From assembly GCF_050624435.1 (NCBI RefSeq), contig NC_134537.1:118781586-118845585 (forward strand): a stretch of 64,000 nucleotides of DNA, given 5' to 3'. The notes under the pieces were generated by a model. The model was not told the DNA's origin. It was given only the letters and a program-made list of their open reading frames with translations, and ran no database searches. This DNA is from Tenrec ecaudatus. Its lineage: Eukaryota; Chordata; Mammalia; Afrosoricida; Tenrecidae. The translations under genes were made by a program, and so were the position numbers. Below are positions 33,578-44,204 of the stretch, piece by piece; position 1 is the stretch's first letter; every line of letters begins with the position of its first letter.

Positions 33578-35985
33578 TTACCTCAGGGGACTCATGTTAT
33601 ACTTGTCCTTATGAGATTGGCTTACCTCCCTTAACATAATTCCTACCAACTCTTCCCATGAAACGACATGTTTCATGTTATTGTCCATGCTTTTTAGTGC
33701 TTCATAGTACTCCATTGTGTGTATGTGCCAGAGTTTACTACTCCACTCATCTATCAATGGGAATTTAGGTTGTTTCCAACTCTTTGTGATTGTGATTTGA
33801 GCCTCAATAAACAGTGGAGTGCAGATGACTGATTTTGTAACCTCCTCTGGGTATATGCCCTGTAGAGAGATTGCTGGGTCATAGGGTAGATCAATTTCCA
33901 TTTTCTTTAACTATCACCAGATTGCTTTCCATAGTGGCTTTACATATCTACATGACCACCAGCAGTGGAGGAGAGTTCCTATTTCACCATATCCCCTCCA
34001 ACATTTGTTGCTCTCTGATTTTCTGATTTGGGCTAACCTCAGGGGTTAGATGAGATCTCGTAGTTGATTTAATTTGCAATTCTCTTATGGCTATTGAACA
34101 GGAACACTTTCTCATGTGTTTGTTGGCCATACAGGTCTCCTCCCTAGTGAAATTTCTTTTCAGTTCTGTTGACCACTTTCTCAGGGGGTTAACTGTTTTC
34201 CTCTTTTTGCATGCCATGAGGGTGTTGTAGATTTTAGTAATAAGCCCTTTATCTGATGTGTCATTACTAAAAATTTTCTCCCAGTCTGTGGGTTGCCTTG
34301 TTACCTTCTTGGTGAAGTCTTTCGAGGCACACAGGTGTTTTATTCCTATTAAATTCCATTTGTCAATGTCCAGTTCATCCGTGTATGTACCCTTTCCTAT
34401 TGAGGTGAGTTTATGAGTTCCCTGGGCCAATGATCGTAGGCTAGTCCTGATTCTTTCCTTGCTGGTCCTGATGGTTTGGGGTTTTATTTCTTTATCTGTG
34501 ATCCACCTTGAGTGTGTTCTTGTGCATGGGGTGAGGTAAACATCTTGTTTTATTTTTCTACATGTGGATATCCATTGTTTCCAGCACCACTTGTTAAAAA
34601 GGGCATCTGCTTTCCACTTGATGCTTTTGGGACCCTTATCGAAGATCAGTTATCTATATGCTGATGGTTTAACTTCTGAGCTTTCTATTCTTTTCCACTG
34701 GTCTGGGTAGCTGTCAGTATGCAGTACCACGCTGTTTTGACTACCAAGGGCGGTGTAGGTTTAAAGTCAGGTAAAGTGAGTCCTCCGACTTTGTCCTTTT
34801 TGAGGGGTTCTCTCGAATTCTGGGCTTCATTCCTCTCTATGTGAAATTGGTGGTCAGCATTTCCAATTCTTGGAAGAAGGTTGTTGGTATTTTAATCAGT
34901 ATAGCGGTAACTTATAAAGTGCTTTAGGTAAGATTGACATCATTACTTTGTTGAACCTTCCAATCCAGAGCATGGTATGTTCTTCCACTTGTGTAGGTTG
35001 CTGTTGATTTCCTGTAAAGGTCTTATAGTTTTCCTTCTATAGGATTGCTATAGTTTATTGTGCCTGCCTGGCCGATAAACACAAGTAGGATTAACTGAAG
35101 GGCAGAGGGATAAATGGCTCGGTGAGCCTCGCCTTGCTTGTTCTGTGCCTCAGTTTAAAGGGGTACACTACCTGTGGGATGCCTAGCCTGTGGACTGTGT
35201 CACTGTAAGGTGAGGTCCCTTCAAGCCCACATGATTGGAATGTTCATTTCTGGAGCTGGGAACCGACAGTTGATGACAGTTGGGGACCTGCCTTGCTGGT
35301 TGCTGCCTGGATAATATATAGCCCAGCTCTCTCTACAGAAGGGGACTGGCAACTGGCAGCTCTCAAGCCTTAAAAGACTGCTAGTGTCTCACTGTTTTAT
35401 AATTTAACTGTTAATTTCTTGTATTATCTATCTGTATATAAGTTAACGGTTCATTTCTTGAATTATATATCTATCTTTATAAATATATTTATATATAATT
35501 ACTAGAAATCTGGTTTGTCTCTCTAAAGAACCCTGTAAAGGTCTTGTAGTTTTCCTTGTATAGGTCTTTAGTGGGTTTTTTTTTTGTTGTTGTTGTTAAA
35601 TATATTCCTAGGTATTTCAGTTTGTTCTTGGCTTCTGTGAAGGGTACTGCCTTCTTGATTTTCTCTTCCATGGTCCTGTCTGATGTATAGCAAGCCTATT
35701 GACTTCTGTTTGTTGATCTTGTATCCTGACACTCTTCCATATTCCTCTATTGCTATAAGTACTCCTGTTGTGGAGTTTTTGGGGTTTTCAATGTACAGGA
35801 TCATGCCATCTGCAAATAGCGATAGTTTCACCACCTCATCTCTCATTTGGATACCTTTAATGTCCTTCCAATGTCTTATGTTGTTAGCTAGCACCGCCAG
35901 TATGATATTGAATCGAAGTGGGGACAGGAGCATCCTTGTCTTGTACACTTTTTCAGTGGGATTGTTTTTGTCTTTTCTCCATTGA
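33578..35985 (-). pseudogene. L1 ORF2 (reverse transcriptase, C-terminal half), broken
   Basis: ORF2 normally supplies endonuclease and reverse transcriptase for target-primed retrotransposition. Here the preserved pieces, in order on the minus strand, are the late reverse-transcriptase motif region around 35800 ([16 protein letters not shown], then [11 protein letters not shown]), the segment [11 protein letters not shown] to LYKENYKTFTG up to the insert, the block RQPTDWEKIF...SDKGLI (about 34250-34290), KHMRKCSCSIAIRELQIKS (about 34070-34130), and the C-terminal domain with IDEWSSKLWHIHTMEYYEAL (33695-33755) ending MSPLR. The usual FADD box reads FADG, so a catalytic aspartate is lost. Frameshifts and a 487-bp insertion also disrupt it. 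Non-functional. Confidence 0.9.
35045..35531 (+). mobile_element. retroelement nested in L1, flanked by 33-bp repeats
   Basis: The ends resemble the 26441-26949 element: TTTATTGTGCCTGCCTGGCC near the low end and GGTTTGTCTCTCTAAAGAAC at the high end. The L1 sequence is duplicated on both sides, CCTGTAAAGGTCTTATAGTT (from 35011) and CCTGTAAAGGTCTTGTAGTT (from 35532), over 33 bp with two mismatches. AT-rich sequence at 35390-35500 lies near the high end. Family unnamed; orientation as for 26441-26949 but opposite strand. Confidence 0.75.
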
Positions 35986-36180
35986 CTATGAATGGCATGA
36001 ATGGCAGCTGTGGCAGGGGGTCCCACCACAGAAGCATGTGTCTCAGTGGGGCAGCCATACAATTCCTGGTGTGGAGACCTGGCCTCGGGGCGAGATGGGT
36101 CAATCGCCGACCACGGCGACATTGGTGGCAGGTGCTGGGGCAGCTCAGCCTGATGAGCTGAGATGTCCCAAGGATCAGAT
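35986..36180. other. GC-rich segment of unknown origin
   Basis: CCTGGCCTCGGGGCGAGATG and CAATCGCCGACCACGGCGAC stand out as CpG-bearing sequence between an L1 and an RTE fragment. It may be an RTE 5' region or a separate insertion; not recognised. Confidence 0.4.
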
Positions 36181-36379
36181 TCCAGATCTCAGGAACTCCG
36201 GCTCAGGACACATGCATCGCGGGGGTTGGGGTGGCATGTTGTTGTTGTCCCAGGTGTTTCTCTTACTCACCAGAATCCTTCCACTAGGCCACCTGGATAG
36301 ACCCGTGGTGCATGCAAGAGCCCTCAGTATGTGCCCCTCACCTGAGTGCCATCTTGAGAGTCGCTTGAAATGTTTTTTT

Positions 36380-36600
36380 ATGATGAATGTGACACCTTTC
36401 TTGAATTTGTAATTTCCAGCATAATAAACCATATTATTGTCTAATTCAAAATGGCCCATGCCATTTTGTTTTAGCTCATTAATGATGAGGATATCAATTT
36501 TTATGCATTCTGTTCATTTTATTTTGATGACTTCAACTTTTCTTAGATCCATACTCTGTACATTCTATGTACTTAGGAAAAATGGTGGCTTCTCTTCATT
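36380..36600 (-). mobile_element. RTE LINE fragment (near endonuclease start)
   Basis: CATTTTGTTTTAGCTCATTA, ATGATGAGGATATCAATTTT, TATGCATTCTG and ATACTCTGTACATTC parallel the RTE copy at 45020-45125 (CATTTCAGCTCATTAATGTG). Broken. Confidence 0.7.
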
Positions 36601-36847
36601 ATATGATCACAGTTAAATACAAGGGAGACTAGAAAATGGTTCCTTTAGCTTTAATTGGATGAGGAGAATGGATATTTGAGAATAAATACAAGTAAAACTA
36701 GCACTAATGACAAGTAACATCAGAGCATTAATAAATAAACCAACTTTGAGAACCGATGAAGTAATAAGATGATATCATAAATGGGAAAAACATTCGTGCT
36801 TACTTTCGCTGTAATCTGGAAGTGATTTCTTAATAGTGATTATTGTT
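36601..36847. other. unique sequence, nothing recognised
   Basis: AT-rich, no features. Confidence 0.5.
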
Positions 36848-37835
36848 CTTAAGCGTCATCAAGTGGATTCCAACTCATAGCAACCTTATGTACAACAGAA
36901 GGACACACAGCCTTGTCTTGAGCCATTTTCCCAATTGTTCTGTGTAAGTTGCAGCCATGTCAATCCATCTTGGCAAAGGTCTTCATCTTTCTCTCTGCTC
37001 TTCTACTTCATCAAGCATGGCATCCTTTTTTAGGGACTGGCCTCTCATGATAACATGACAAAAGTATGTTTGCCATTCTTGCTTCTAAGGGTCATTCTGG
37101 CTGATCTCCTTCCAAGACAGATTTGTTTGTTCTGGCAATTCAAAATATTTTCAATATTCTTGGCTAAAACCCACATTCAAATACATCTAGTCTTCATTAT
37201 TCCATATTCAATGTCCATATCTCTCACACATATGAAATGATTGAAAATATCATGCCTTGGGTCAGGTACACCTTAATCCTCAAAGTGACATCCTTTCTGT
37301 TTTAATACTATAAAGAGATAGAATAGAGCAGATTTACTTAATGCACTACATTGTTTGATCTCTGGACTACTGCTTCATTGAGCATTGGGTTTAGATCCAA
37401 GCAAGACGAAATCCTAGACAATTTCAATCTTTTCTTCAAGCATCATAATGTCACCTAATGGTCTGGTTGTGAGGAATTTTGTTTTCTTTACACTGAGTGG
37501 TAATCCATACTAAAGGGTGAAATACTTGATCTTCAACAACACGTGCTTCAAGTCCTTCTCACTTTTAGCACGCAAAGTTGTGTTATGTACATATTTCAGG
37601 CTCTTAATGATATCCCATTTTTTTCTTCCACAGTCCAGCTACTCAGATTACTTGTTTAGCATACAGATTGAAAAAATATGAGTATAGGATATTTCTTGGT
37701 TTTAAACCATGCAGAATTCCCTTCTCCTCTTCAAACAACTGCCTTTTGGTCCATGTACAATTTCTGCAGGAGCATAAGAAGCATTCTGTATTTCCCATTC
37801 TCTTCAATGCTATCACAGCATATTAACGAGTAGCA
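36848..37835 (-). mobile_element. RTE LINE, 3' half, antisense
   Basis: The 3' terminus (AAGCGTCATCAAGTGGATTC, complementary to the GGCACC... tail) is at the low end. The element then runs back through the C-terminal block (TTGTTCTGGCAATTCAAAAT), the segment ATCATGCCTTGGGTCAGGTA and the region CAAGCACGTG-like / CTTCAAGTCCTTCTCACTT that lies upstream of it. It is about 1 kb with stops throughout. Confidence 0.85.
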
Positions 37836-38488
37836 CATAATCATGACCAAGTATTTTAGTATATGAAGGCATTGCTATGGTAGCAAACAATACACAGGCA
37901 AAAGTTATAAACCCAGGAGGAATGATAGATAGCATATTTGATTTGCAGTTTTGCAAGGTAATGTTTCAACAACAAAAACAAATGTAATAGTTAACAAGGG
38001 ATTTCCTAATTATTAAAGATTCTGAATTAAAACATAGTAAAATCTTTGTAGGGAATAATGTCCCAGGTTTTTTCCTACCATGAATATAATTGCAGAGACA
38101 ATAAATTGCCTACTTGCCAACATATATTAAAGATCATGTCTTTTTAAATTATGAGTTTTCCATTTAGCTATTTTTATAGTTTCTGTTTCTCTGCAAATAT
38201 TTCTTATAATTGATTTTTATTGAAAATATATATTTACCTTCATTGAATGTGGTTACAATATAGTTGCTTTCAATTAAAAAAATTAATACCAACAACTGGG
38301 TAATGTCAAATTTAGAATCTGTTGGTTGTATTTTTCATTAGAATTACTCACATTTTCATGGTTACTTCTATGCCAAGAAGTTTCGACTTGCATCTTGGAC
38401 ATTTTAAATATCATGTTTATATATAGAGTCTTCATTGGTTAGATACACTGAAGAAAATGTCTTTCTTTTATTTTATTTATTTATCTTT
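37836..38488. other. unique AT-rich sequence
   Basis: No repeat or gene recognised. Confidence 0.5.
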
Positions 38489-39003
38489 AGTAACCAACCT
38501 AGCCTGATTCAGGCATTAAGTTCTGACCTGGAGGCTGGTTCTCTGATTTGGCAGATTTTATATAATTTTCCACCGTGTTATGAAGATAAGCAGTCAATCA
38601 GCTGAACGGGCTTTGAGTCTGTGTGTGTGAGTGTGTGTGTGGTTTGACTCCCTGCCAATGTGTAAGAATGTTCTGGAAAGTCCCTCAACCTCTCCATCCT
38701 GCCTTTGGCTCGCCATCTTTTAACCTCTAGTTCCTTGAATATGAACCAGCAGCTTTCTGTCAGACCTGCTCCTTTTGGCCTGTCAGTCCCTGCAATGGGG
38801 AGTCAAAAGAAACCTCCAGCCTGATGCCGGACCCTCACATTTAAGATATGCCAACTTTCATAGCTGTGTGAGCCATTTCCTTGAAATGTATTTATTTCTT
38901 GTAGTCATTTACCATCTCTCTATCTACCTACCTGTCTATCATCTATAATTTATTTTTCAAACTTTATTGCTTTAGCTCTTGTTGAGAACCCAGTCTTAGA
39001 CAG
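38489..39003 (+). mobile_element. LTR-like (MaLR-like?) repeat
   Basis: CCTCCAGCCTGATGCCGGAC, AGCTGTGTGAGCCATTTCCT, TGAAATGTATTTATTTCTTG and GTTGAGAACCCAGTCTTAGA follow the layout of a placental LTR-type repeat that ends ...GAACCCTGACTAATACA. It is the sense counterpart of the antisense copies near 26 kb. Confidence 0.55.
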
Positions 39004-40019
39004 ACTCCAATGTCAATTCCATTCTCTAGCTTTGCTGTGCTGTTTTGGGTCTGTCTTGGGTGTGTCCATCTGAATGGTGAGCCCAGGGCCTGAAAAGGTT
39101 CCTACACAGAAGCTGGGGGGTCTCCTTTCACTTCATCTCCTCTATAGGGATCTTTTAACTGCTCATACCACCATTGCTGTATCTCCCCTGGGATAGCCAC
39201 AGGAGGAAAAGGGGGCACTCACCCTTTATGGGTGGTTTTCCCAAACTTTGTCTTTCTTCCTCAATTAACCTATGCTAATTTATATTTTAGAGTTCTTAGT
39301 TTCCTTATGATGTTATCTCTATCTTTAAGTTCTATTCAGTAGAAAGAAGGACTGTTGTTAGCACATTCCATCTTGACCGCCAATACGTGCTGAGCAGATA
39401 CATATCTGAGGGGGCATCAAACAGTTAATGGAGAAACTTCAGTACCTCTTAATTTCATTTTTCCATGAATTTATTGATGTTCCATCTATATTATACTCTA
39501 ACTCTTGTTTAGTGTTTGAGAGAGAACAGGAGGTTGTCAATAGGAATGTAGGGGTGTCTCTGTCTTTACTAACCACATGCACCTACCCTCAAAATAGACC
39601 ACCTACCAAGTCTGCTCGTTAAAGCTCCCATTCAATTTGAGGATTGGCATGATTGTTAGTTTATTCATCTTTGGTAGTAAGTTTTGATTTTGTTCCTTAT
39701 TTAGATCTAAATTAAGTACCCTCCACACATCTATGTTTTCACCTGCATCACAAGCTTGCTCTTGAACTGCTCATTAGTGAGGAGATAGCATATTTGTGTA
39801 GAGTAATCAAGGCACACTATTCTTGCCATGAGAAGTTCATAGTATTCCTTTTGTATAAAGTTTCCTGATTGCTGAGCATCTTCATCAGTAGGAAATCTGT
39901 GTGTGTCTGTTCAGGACGGTGGTGCTATATTATCTCATCAATGCTGTTCTGAACAGAGTAAACCTTCCTGGAGTAACTCCCGCTGAAAGAGCAACATGGT
40001 TTAGTCATTCTGTGCCACT
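39004..40019. other. mostly unique sequence
   Basis: Apart from the MITE at 39407-39486 I recognise nothing. A 64-codon frame at 39428-39622 overlaps the MITE and is not credible. Confidence 0.5.
39407..39486. mobile_element. mariner-type MITE candidate
   Basis: The 80-bp stretch starts TGAGGGGGCATCAAACAGTT and ends CATGAATTTATTGATGTTCC ATC. The two ends are imperfect inverted repeats (about 17 of 25). Its first eight bases equal those of the mariner at 56588. A TA follows at 39487-39488; on the left TA is two bases off. Confidence 0.45.
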
Positions 40020-41150
40020 GTGGGCTCTGTGCTAACAGATTGCTTTTTTAACCCAATAAATAGATCTAAGAGCAGAACTTATGGGTCATCAGACACCAGT
40101 GTTTTCCAGAGCAGTTGTGCAAACAGAAGGGAATGCTGCATGGTTTAAAATCAGGAAAGGTGTGTGTCAGAGTTGTATCCTCGCACCATACTTATTCAAT
40201 CTGTATGCCGAGCAAATCATCAGAGAAGTTGGGTTATATGAAGAAGAATATGGCATCATAATTGGAGGATGACTTTTAAAAACCTGGCTTCTGAACATGA
40301 CACAACCTTACTTGTTGGAAATGAGGAGGAATTGAAGCACTTGCTGATGAAGATCAAGGATGAAAGCTTTCAGTAGGGATTACAACTCAGTGTACAGAAG
40401 ACAAAACCCTCACAACTGGACCCATAGTTAACATCCTAATAAATGTATAAAGTGTTGAAGTTGTCAAAGATTTTGTCTTACTTGAATGTATAATCAATGT
40501 TCATGGAAGCACAGTCAAGAGATCAAATGACACATCCCATTGGATAAATCTGATGCACAAGACCGCTTTGCAGTGTAGAAAAGCAGGGATGTCGCTTTAA
40601 GGATTTAGATGTGTCTAACCCAAGCTATGATAATTTTCAATTTCCTCTTACTCATGGAATAGTTAGATATTGAATAAGGAAGACCAAAGAAGAGTCCATA
40701 CATTTGAATTGGGATGCCGAAGAAGAATATTGGAAGTACTATGGACTGCCAACAGGACAAACAAATCTGTCTTGGAAGAAGTGCAGCCAGAGTACTTCTT
40801 AGAGGCAAGGATGACAAGACTTTATCTTGCATACTTAGGACATGTTGTTAGGAGAGACCAGTCCCTGGAGAAGGACATCATGATGGATAAAGAGAAGGGC
40901 AGCATGAAAGAGGAAGGACTTACATGTAATGCATTGACCCAGGGACTGCACCAGTGGGCTCAAGTACAGGAGCATTGTGGGGATGGCACAGGACTGAGCA
41001 GTGTTTTGATGTAATGCATTGACCCAGGGACTGCACCAGTGGGCTCAAGTACAGGAGCATTTGTGAGGATGGCACAGGACTGGGCAGTGTTTTGTTCTGT
41101 TGCACATAGGCTTGCTATTGGTCAGAACTGAGTCAATGACACCTAAAAAT
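40020..41150 (+). mobile_element. RTE LINE, reverse transcriptase to 3' end, inactive
   Basis: RTE LINEs encode an endonuclease-reverse transcriptase for target-primed insertion, and the afrotherian ones likely moved the AfroSINEs. This copy has an open reverse-transcriptase piece at 40081-40272 with CILAPYLFNLYAEQI. The catalytic YADDTT box then reads SEHDTT (40291-40308). The C-terminal block at 40670-40870 has RRRILEVLWTANRTNKS and YLGHVVRRDQSLEKD. The 3' end carries an 85-bp tandem duplication (40926-41096) before the terminal GACACCTAAAAATAAC. It is 5' truncated with several frameshifts. Confidence 0.92.
40926..41096 (+). repeat. 85-bp tandem duplication in the RTE tail
   Basis: GTAATGCATTGACCCAGGGA starts at 40926 and again at 41011. 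The two copies are near-identical over their whole length, differing only at a few bases, for example GCATTGTGGGG versus GCATTTGTGAGG. Confidence 0.95.
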
Positions 41151-41465
41151 AACATCTTTTATCTAGAAGACTTGTATTCAGTAGTATTGTGATACGCTTT
41201 TACAAATTAGGTCTCTGAAAAAAAGAAAAGACCCTGAATGAAAGCATTTACTGATTTTTATGGTACAAATATTCTCATTGTGATCCATTTGAAGTCACAT
41301 TATAATGGCCCTGGAAATGATGTTGAGAACATTGGTACACAATAGGCTCTCTCTGGGGACCTCCAGCACACCACCCACTGCATCTGGAGCAAACAAACAT
41401 GCTTGGTTTCTTTAGTAGAAAAGACTTACCACAACCAAGAGCAATTTACATCCTCAGATACGGAC
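41151..41465. other. unique sequence, nothing recognised
   Basis: No recognised repeat or gene. Confidence 0.5.
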
Positions 41466-41467
41466 AT

Positions 41468-41632
41468 TAGGAAATTGCCTTGTGCAATGAGCGATGTTTA
41501 GTGGCGTCTCTGGCCTTTACCCATTAGATGCCAGGAGTACTCCCCAGTGTGGCAACTACAGGATGGAGCCCCAGCGAGTGCCAGATGTTCACTGTCAGCA
41601 GATTGGCCCCAATTAAGACCCACTGACTTAAA
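41468..41632 (-). mobile_element. MER5A-like hAT-Charlie remnant
   Basis: CGATGTTTAGTGGCGTCTCT, GGCCTTTACCCATTAGATGC and CAGGAGTACTCCCCAGTGTG are close to the antisense MER5A interior (the TAGATGCCAGTAGCA... phrase). The right end is degraded (GACCCACTGA). It is a non-autonomous, old placental DNA transposon. Confidence 0.7.
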
Positions 41633-42100
41633 GCGCAGCTCGGGCGGGTGTCACGCGCAGGTGCTTGGAAGGCTGTAGTAGTACGCAGTGACAAGGAAAA
41701 GGTTGGCTGCGTGGTGTGTGCTCGATACATATCCAGGAAGGGACGGACTGTGAGCAACACTCGCCTTCCCATATTTCGATGTGTGGCTGCCTGCCTTTTA
41801 TTCTGGTTTACGCGGGGCAGGTACAGAGGCCCTGCACTGTGCATACTGTAGGAGGTAGTAGTTGAAACAGCACTGCAAACATTTTAAACTACTGATTTTG
41901 CATAATTGGTTTTGTTTAGAGAGAAGTTCTGAATGGATCGATTCTTTTATCTCTAGGTGTGTTCAGAAATTGGCTGACTTAACCTGCAACTAGAGTAGAC
42001 TCCTGATCCCATGCTTTGGATGTGAAGAGAAATTACAGAAATGTGAAGAGAAAGGAATATTTTATAGTTCTTGATCAGGGACTTCAAATGCAGGTCAGGA
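41633..42100. other. GC-richer unique segment then AT-rich sequence
   Basis: 41635-41830 is GC-richer with CpGs (AGCTCGGGCGGGTGTCACGC). Open frames of 67 and 106 codons overlap on opposite strands here, without family features. Confidence 0.45.
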
Positions 42101-42104
42101 TATA

Positions 42105-42292
42105 CCTTTGTCATTGTTGGCTGCTGCTGAGTCAGTTATGGCCCACGGTGACCCCATGCCTGCAGAACAGAATTGCCCCATAATGTTTTCAAGGCGGTGG
42201 ACACTTGCTACCATATTGCTAAGCCTGTCTTTCCAGGTACTTCTGGGTGCGGTAGAATCTCCAACCTTCCAGGTGTTGGATGAGCACTTTAC
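42105..42292 (-). mobile_element. AfroSINE-type SINE, antisense
   Basis: GCTGCTGAGTCAGTTATGGC, CACGGTGACCCCATGCCTGC, GTACTTCTGGGTGCGGTAGA and GATGAGCACTTTACTAC follow the antisense order from tail to head. Confidence 0.78.
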
Positions 42293-44200
42293 TACACAAC
42301 CCAGGAAGCTGAGATCAAGAAATAAATGGAGTGCATTATTTGTAGAATTCATTATTGTCTTTATTTGATGCAATGATACGGGGATTTTATAATTGTGGGA
42401 GGTGGGCACAACAACTGTCACCCTCCCAGAAAGACGCACGTTACATATTTTTAGCTAGAATGCAGACTGCTCTAGAGATGGTTGCCATGGCAGGTGGGGC
42501 CATGGAGATTTGACTGTCTTTACACTTGCGTCCCGTCCCCCAGGTCCCCTTCTCAGGGTGCAATCACCCAGGCGAAGCTCACAGAGCAGTGGGCATGCCC
42601 TGGCTGTCCCATGTCACAGTTGTCCGCACCTGCTTCTCTTTCTCAGCCTGGGGACCGCTAGCTGTTCCTTGTGGACTAGACGCCGCTCTTCAAAGAGTAG
42701 TTTGGGGACGGTTACCGTCAGAAACCGAGCACTCAGAACAAACAAGTTGACCCTGCAGTGGTGGAGAAGGCTGGGACTGTGTAAGTGATTCATTTTCACT
42801 GCAGTTTATAAGCGTGTTGGTGGGTCTATAACAAAATGGGAACCAAATAAGGCAAAGCAAAAAGAAACCAACCAACCACGCCCCCAATTTGCTTCTTTTT
42901 TCCCAGGATAATTTAAGAAGCACATGGCTAGACTGTTTATATGGCACGTGTCTCAGAAAGTTTTGCTCAGGATCATGCCACATGGAGGCTTCGAGGTGAG
43001 TGGTAAAAGATAAAGGAGGCCAAGAGATGGTGATCGTAAGTGACACTCCATACCGACACTCCAAAGAAGGTGAAGGGCATGACTGAGATGATGCATTGAG
43101 AGCTGATAACAAGCAGTACTAGAACATAACCTGCTCATGTTTGTACTCAGGTGAATACTAAGCGCTTCAGCATCTCGCTGTGGAACTTGACATGATCAGT
43201 GTCCTAGACTCTTGAGGTCCGTCCTATGGCAGTGTCCAACCTAAGTGTTAGAAGGTGCTTGAAACCTATGATCATGTTGGTTGGCGCTGTCCGCAAGCGC
43301 TCTAAGACTGCATCATTCTAGGAAGCTATTTGTTCTGTTGCGTGTAAAGGAATGAGTTTAAATGTACGCCCGCATCATGTCCAAAGATGGCAGTGTTTTG
43401 AGTATCGTTTTCTCCACTCCCACGAGGCAAAGTTCTTTCCCTGTCTAGCTTCTGCTTAATGGTGTCCATATTCATCTCTGGGAAATGTGCAGCTGACGGA
43501 TAGCTCTAATAGAAACTTTGTTATGCTTAAATATATAGCTCAAGGTTTCCATTGTCTCACTAAAATCTAAGGGGTCATAAAGAAGCTAGAATGAGTCTTT
43601 GGCTAACAGTCTGTTGAATAAAAATATTCAATTTTCTGTTAACATGTTTCTGATGTTTTGAATATGTTAGGAGTGATACTATTCTCCATTACCACATTTT
43701 TGTGTGAATAACACATGTACATATGGTTTTATAAAACCACATTACCGCCTTTCATGTTAGTTTCTTATGAGCACCCTTCATGTTATATGCATGTGTGCTT
43801 TATTTCTGTGGGCGTAGTATATGTTAAAAAAAATGTAGTAGTTCCATTTCAGTGGCTTTCCTTTCAGTTAACTTTATATAAATATAGACTTCTCCAAATA
43901 CAAGTTTTGTTGGAACTAACAGTGAAAAGCAGAGAGTATTAATAATATTCTTAGAAAATTGTGTTTTATGAGTGATAGTGCTTTTAGATATCCATTAAAC
44001 TATGAAATATATCTTAGCAATCCTATTTTACCTATAACTCAAAAACTTACAAGATTCAATATTTTAAGTTTGACATCTCATTTTTAAAAACTTCCTCAGA
44101 TTCTTCCTGTCTAAAGGAACTTTTCACTTAATGATTACTGGAAGCAAAACTTTCCCCCCATATTGCCCTCATTCCTAACTTTTTCTTGCCTACTAATAGT
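42293..44200. other. unique sequence with a GC-rich part
   Basis: 42500-42780 is GC-rich (CCTGGGGACCGCTAGCTG, AAACCGAGCACTCAG) with overlapping frames on both strands (for example 140 codons at 42690-43112, minus). I recognise no domain. The rest is AT-rich and featureless to me. Confidence 0.5.
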
Positions 44201-44204
44201 GACA

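Larger units (their letters stand above)
31240..35985 (-). mobile_element. L1 retrotransposon, 5' truncated, inactive
   Basis: This is the largest element in the window. On the minus strand it contains about the C-terminal half of ORF2 (35985 to about 33578) followed by a 2.3-kb 3' UTR (33577-31240) that is purine/G-rich on the sense strand, a usual trait of L1 3' UTRs. A 487-bp retroelement at 35045-35531 splits ORF2. There is no ORF1, 5' UTR or endonuclease domain. The 3' UTR shares blocks with the copies at 51.9-53.2 kb and 54.3-55.3 kb, so it belongs to the same L1 lineage. Confidence 0.88.

Noticed and set aside
35918..36412. 164-codon plus-strand frame
   Set aside because: Mostly opposite to L1 ORF2 and RTE sequence. 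No protein-family features.
42690..43112. 140-codon minus frame in GC-rich DNA
   Set aside because: Competing frames on the other strand, no recognised motif and no splice signals that fit. Kept only as unique sequence.
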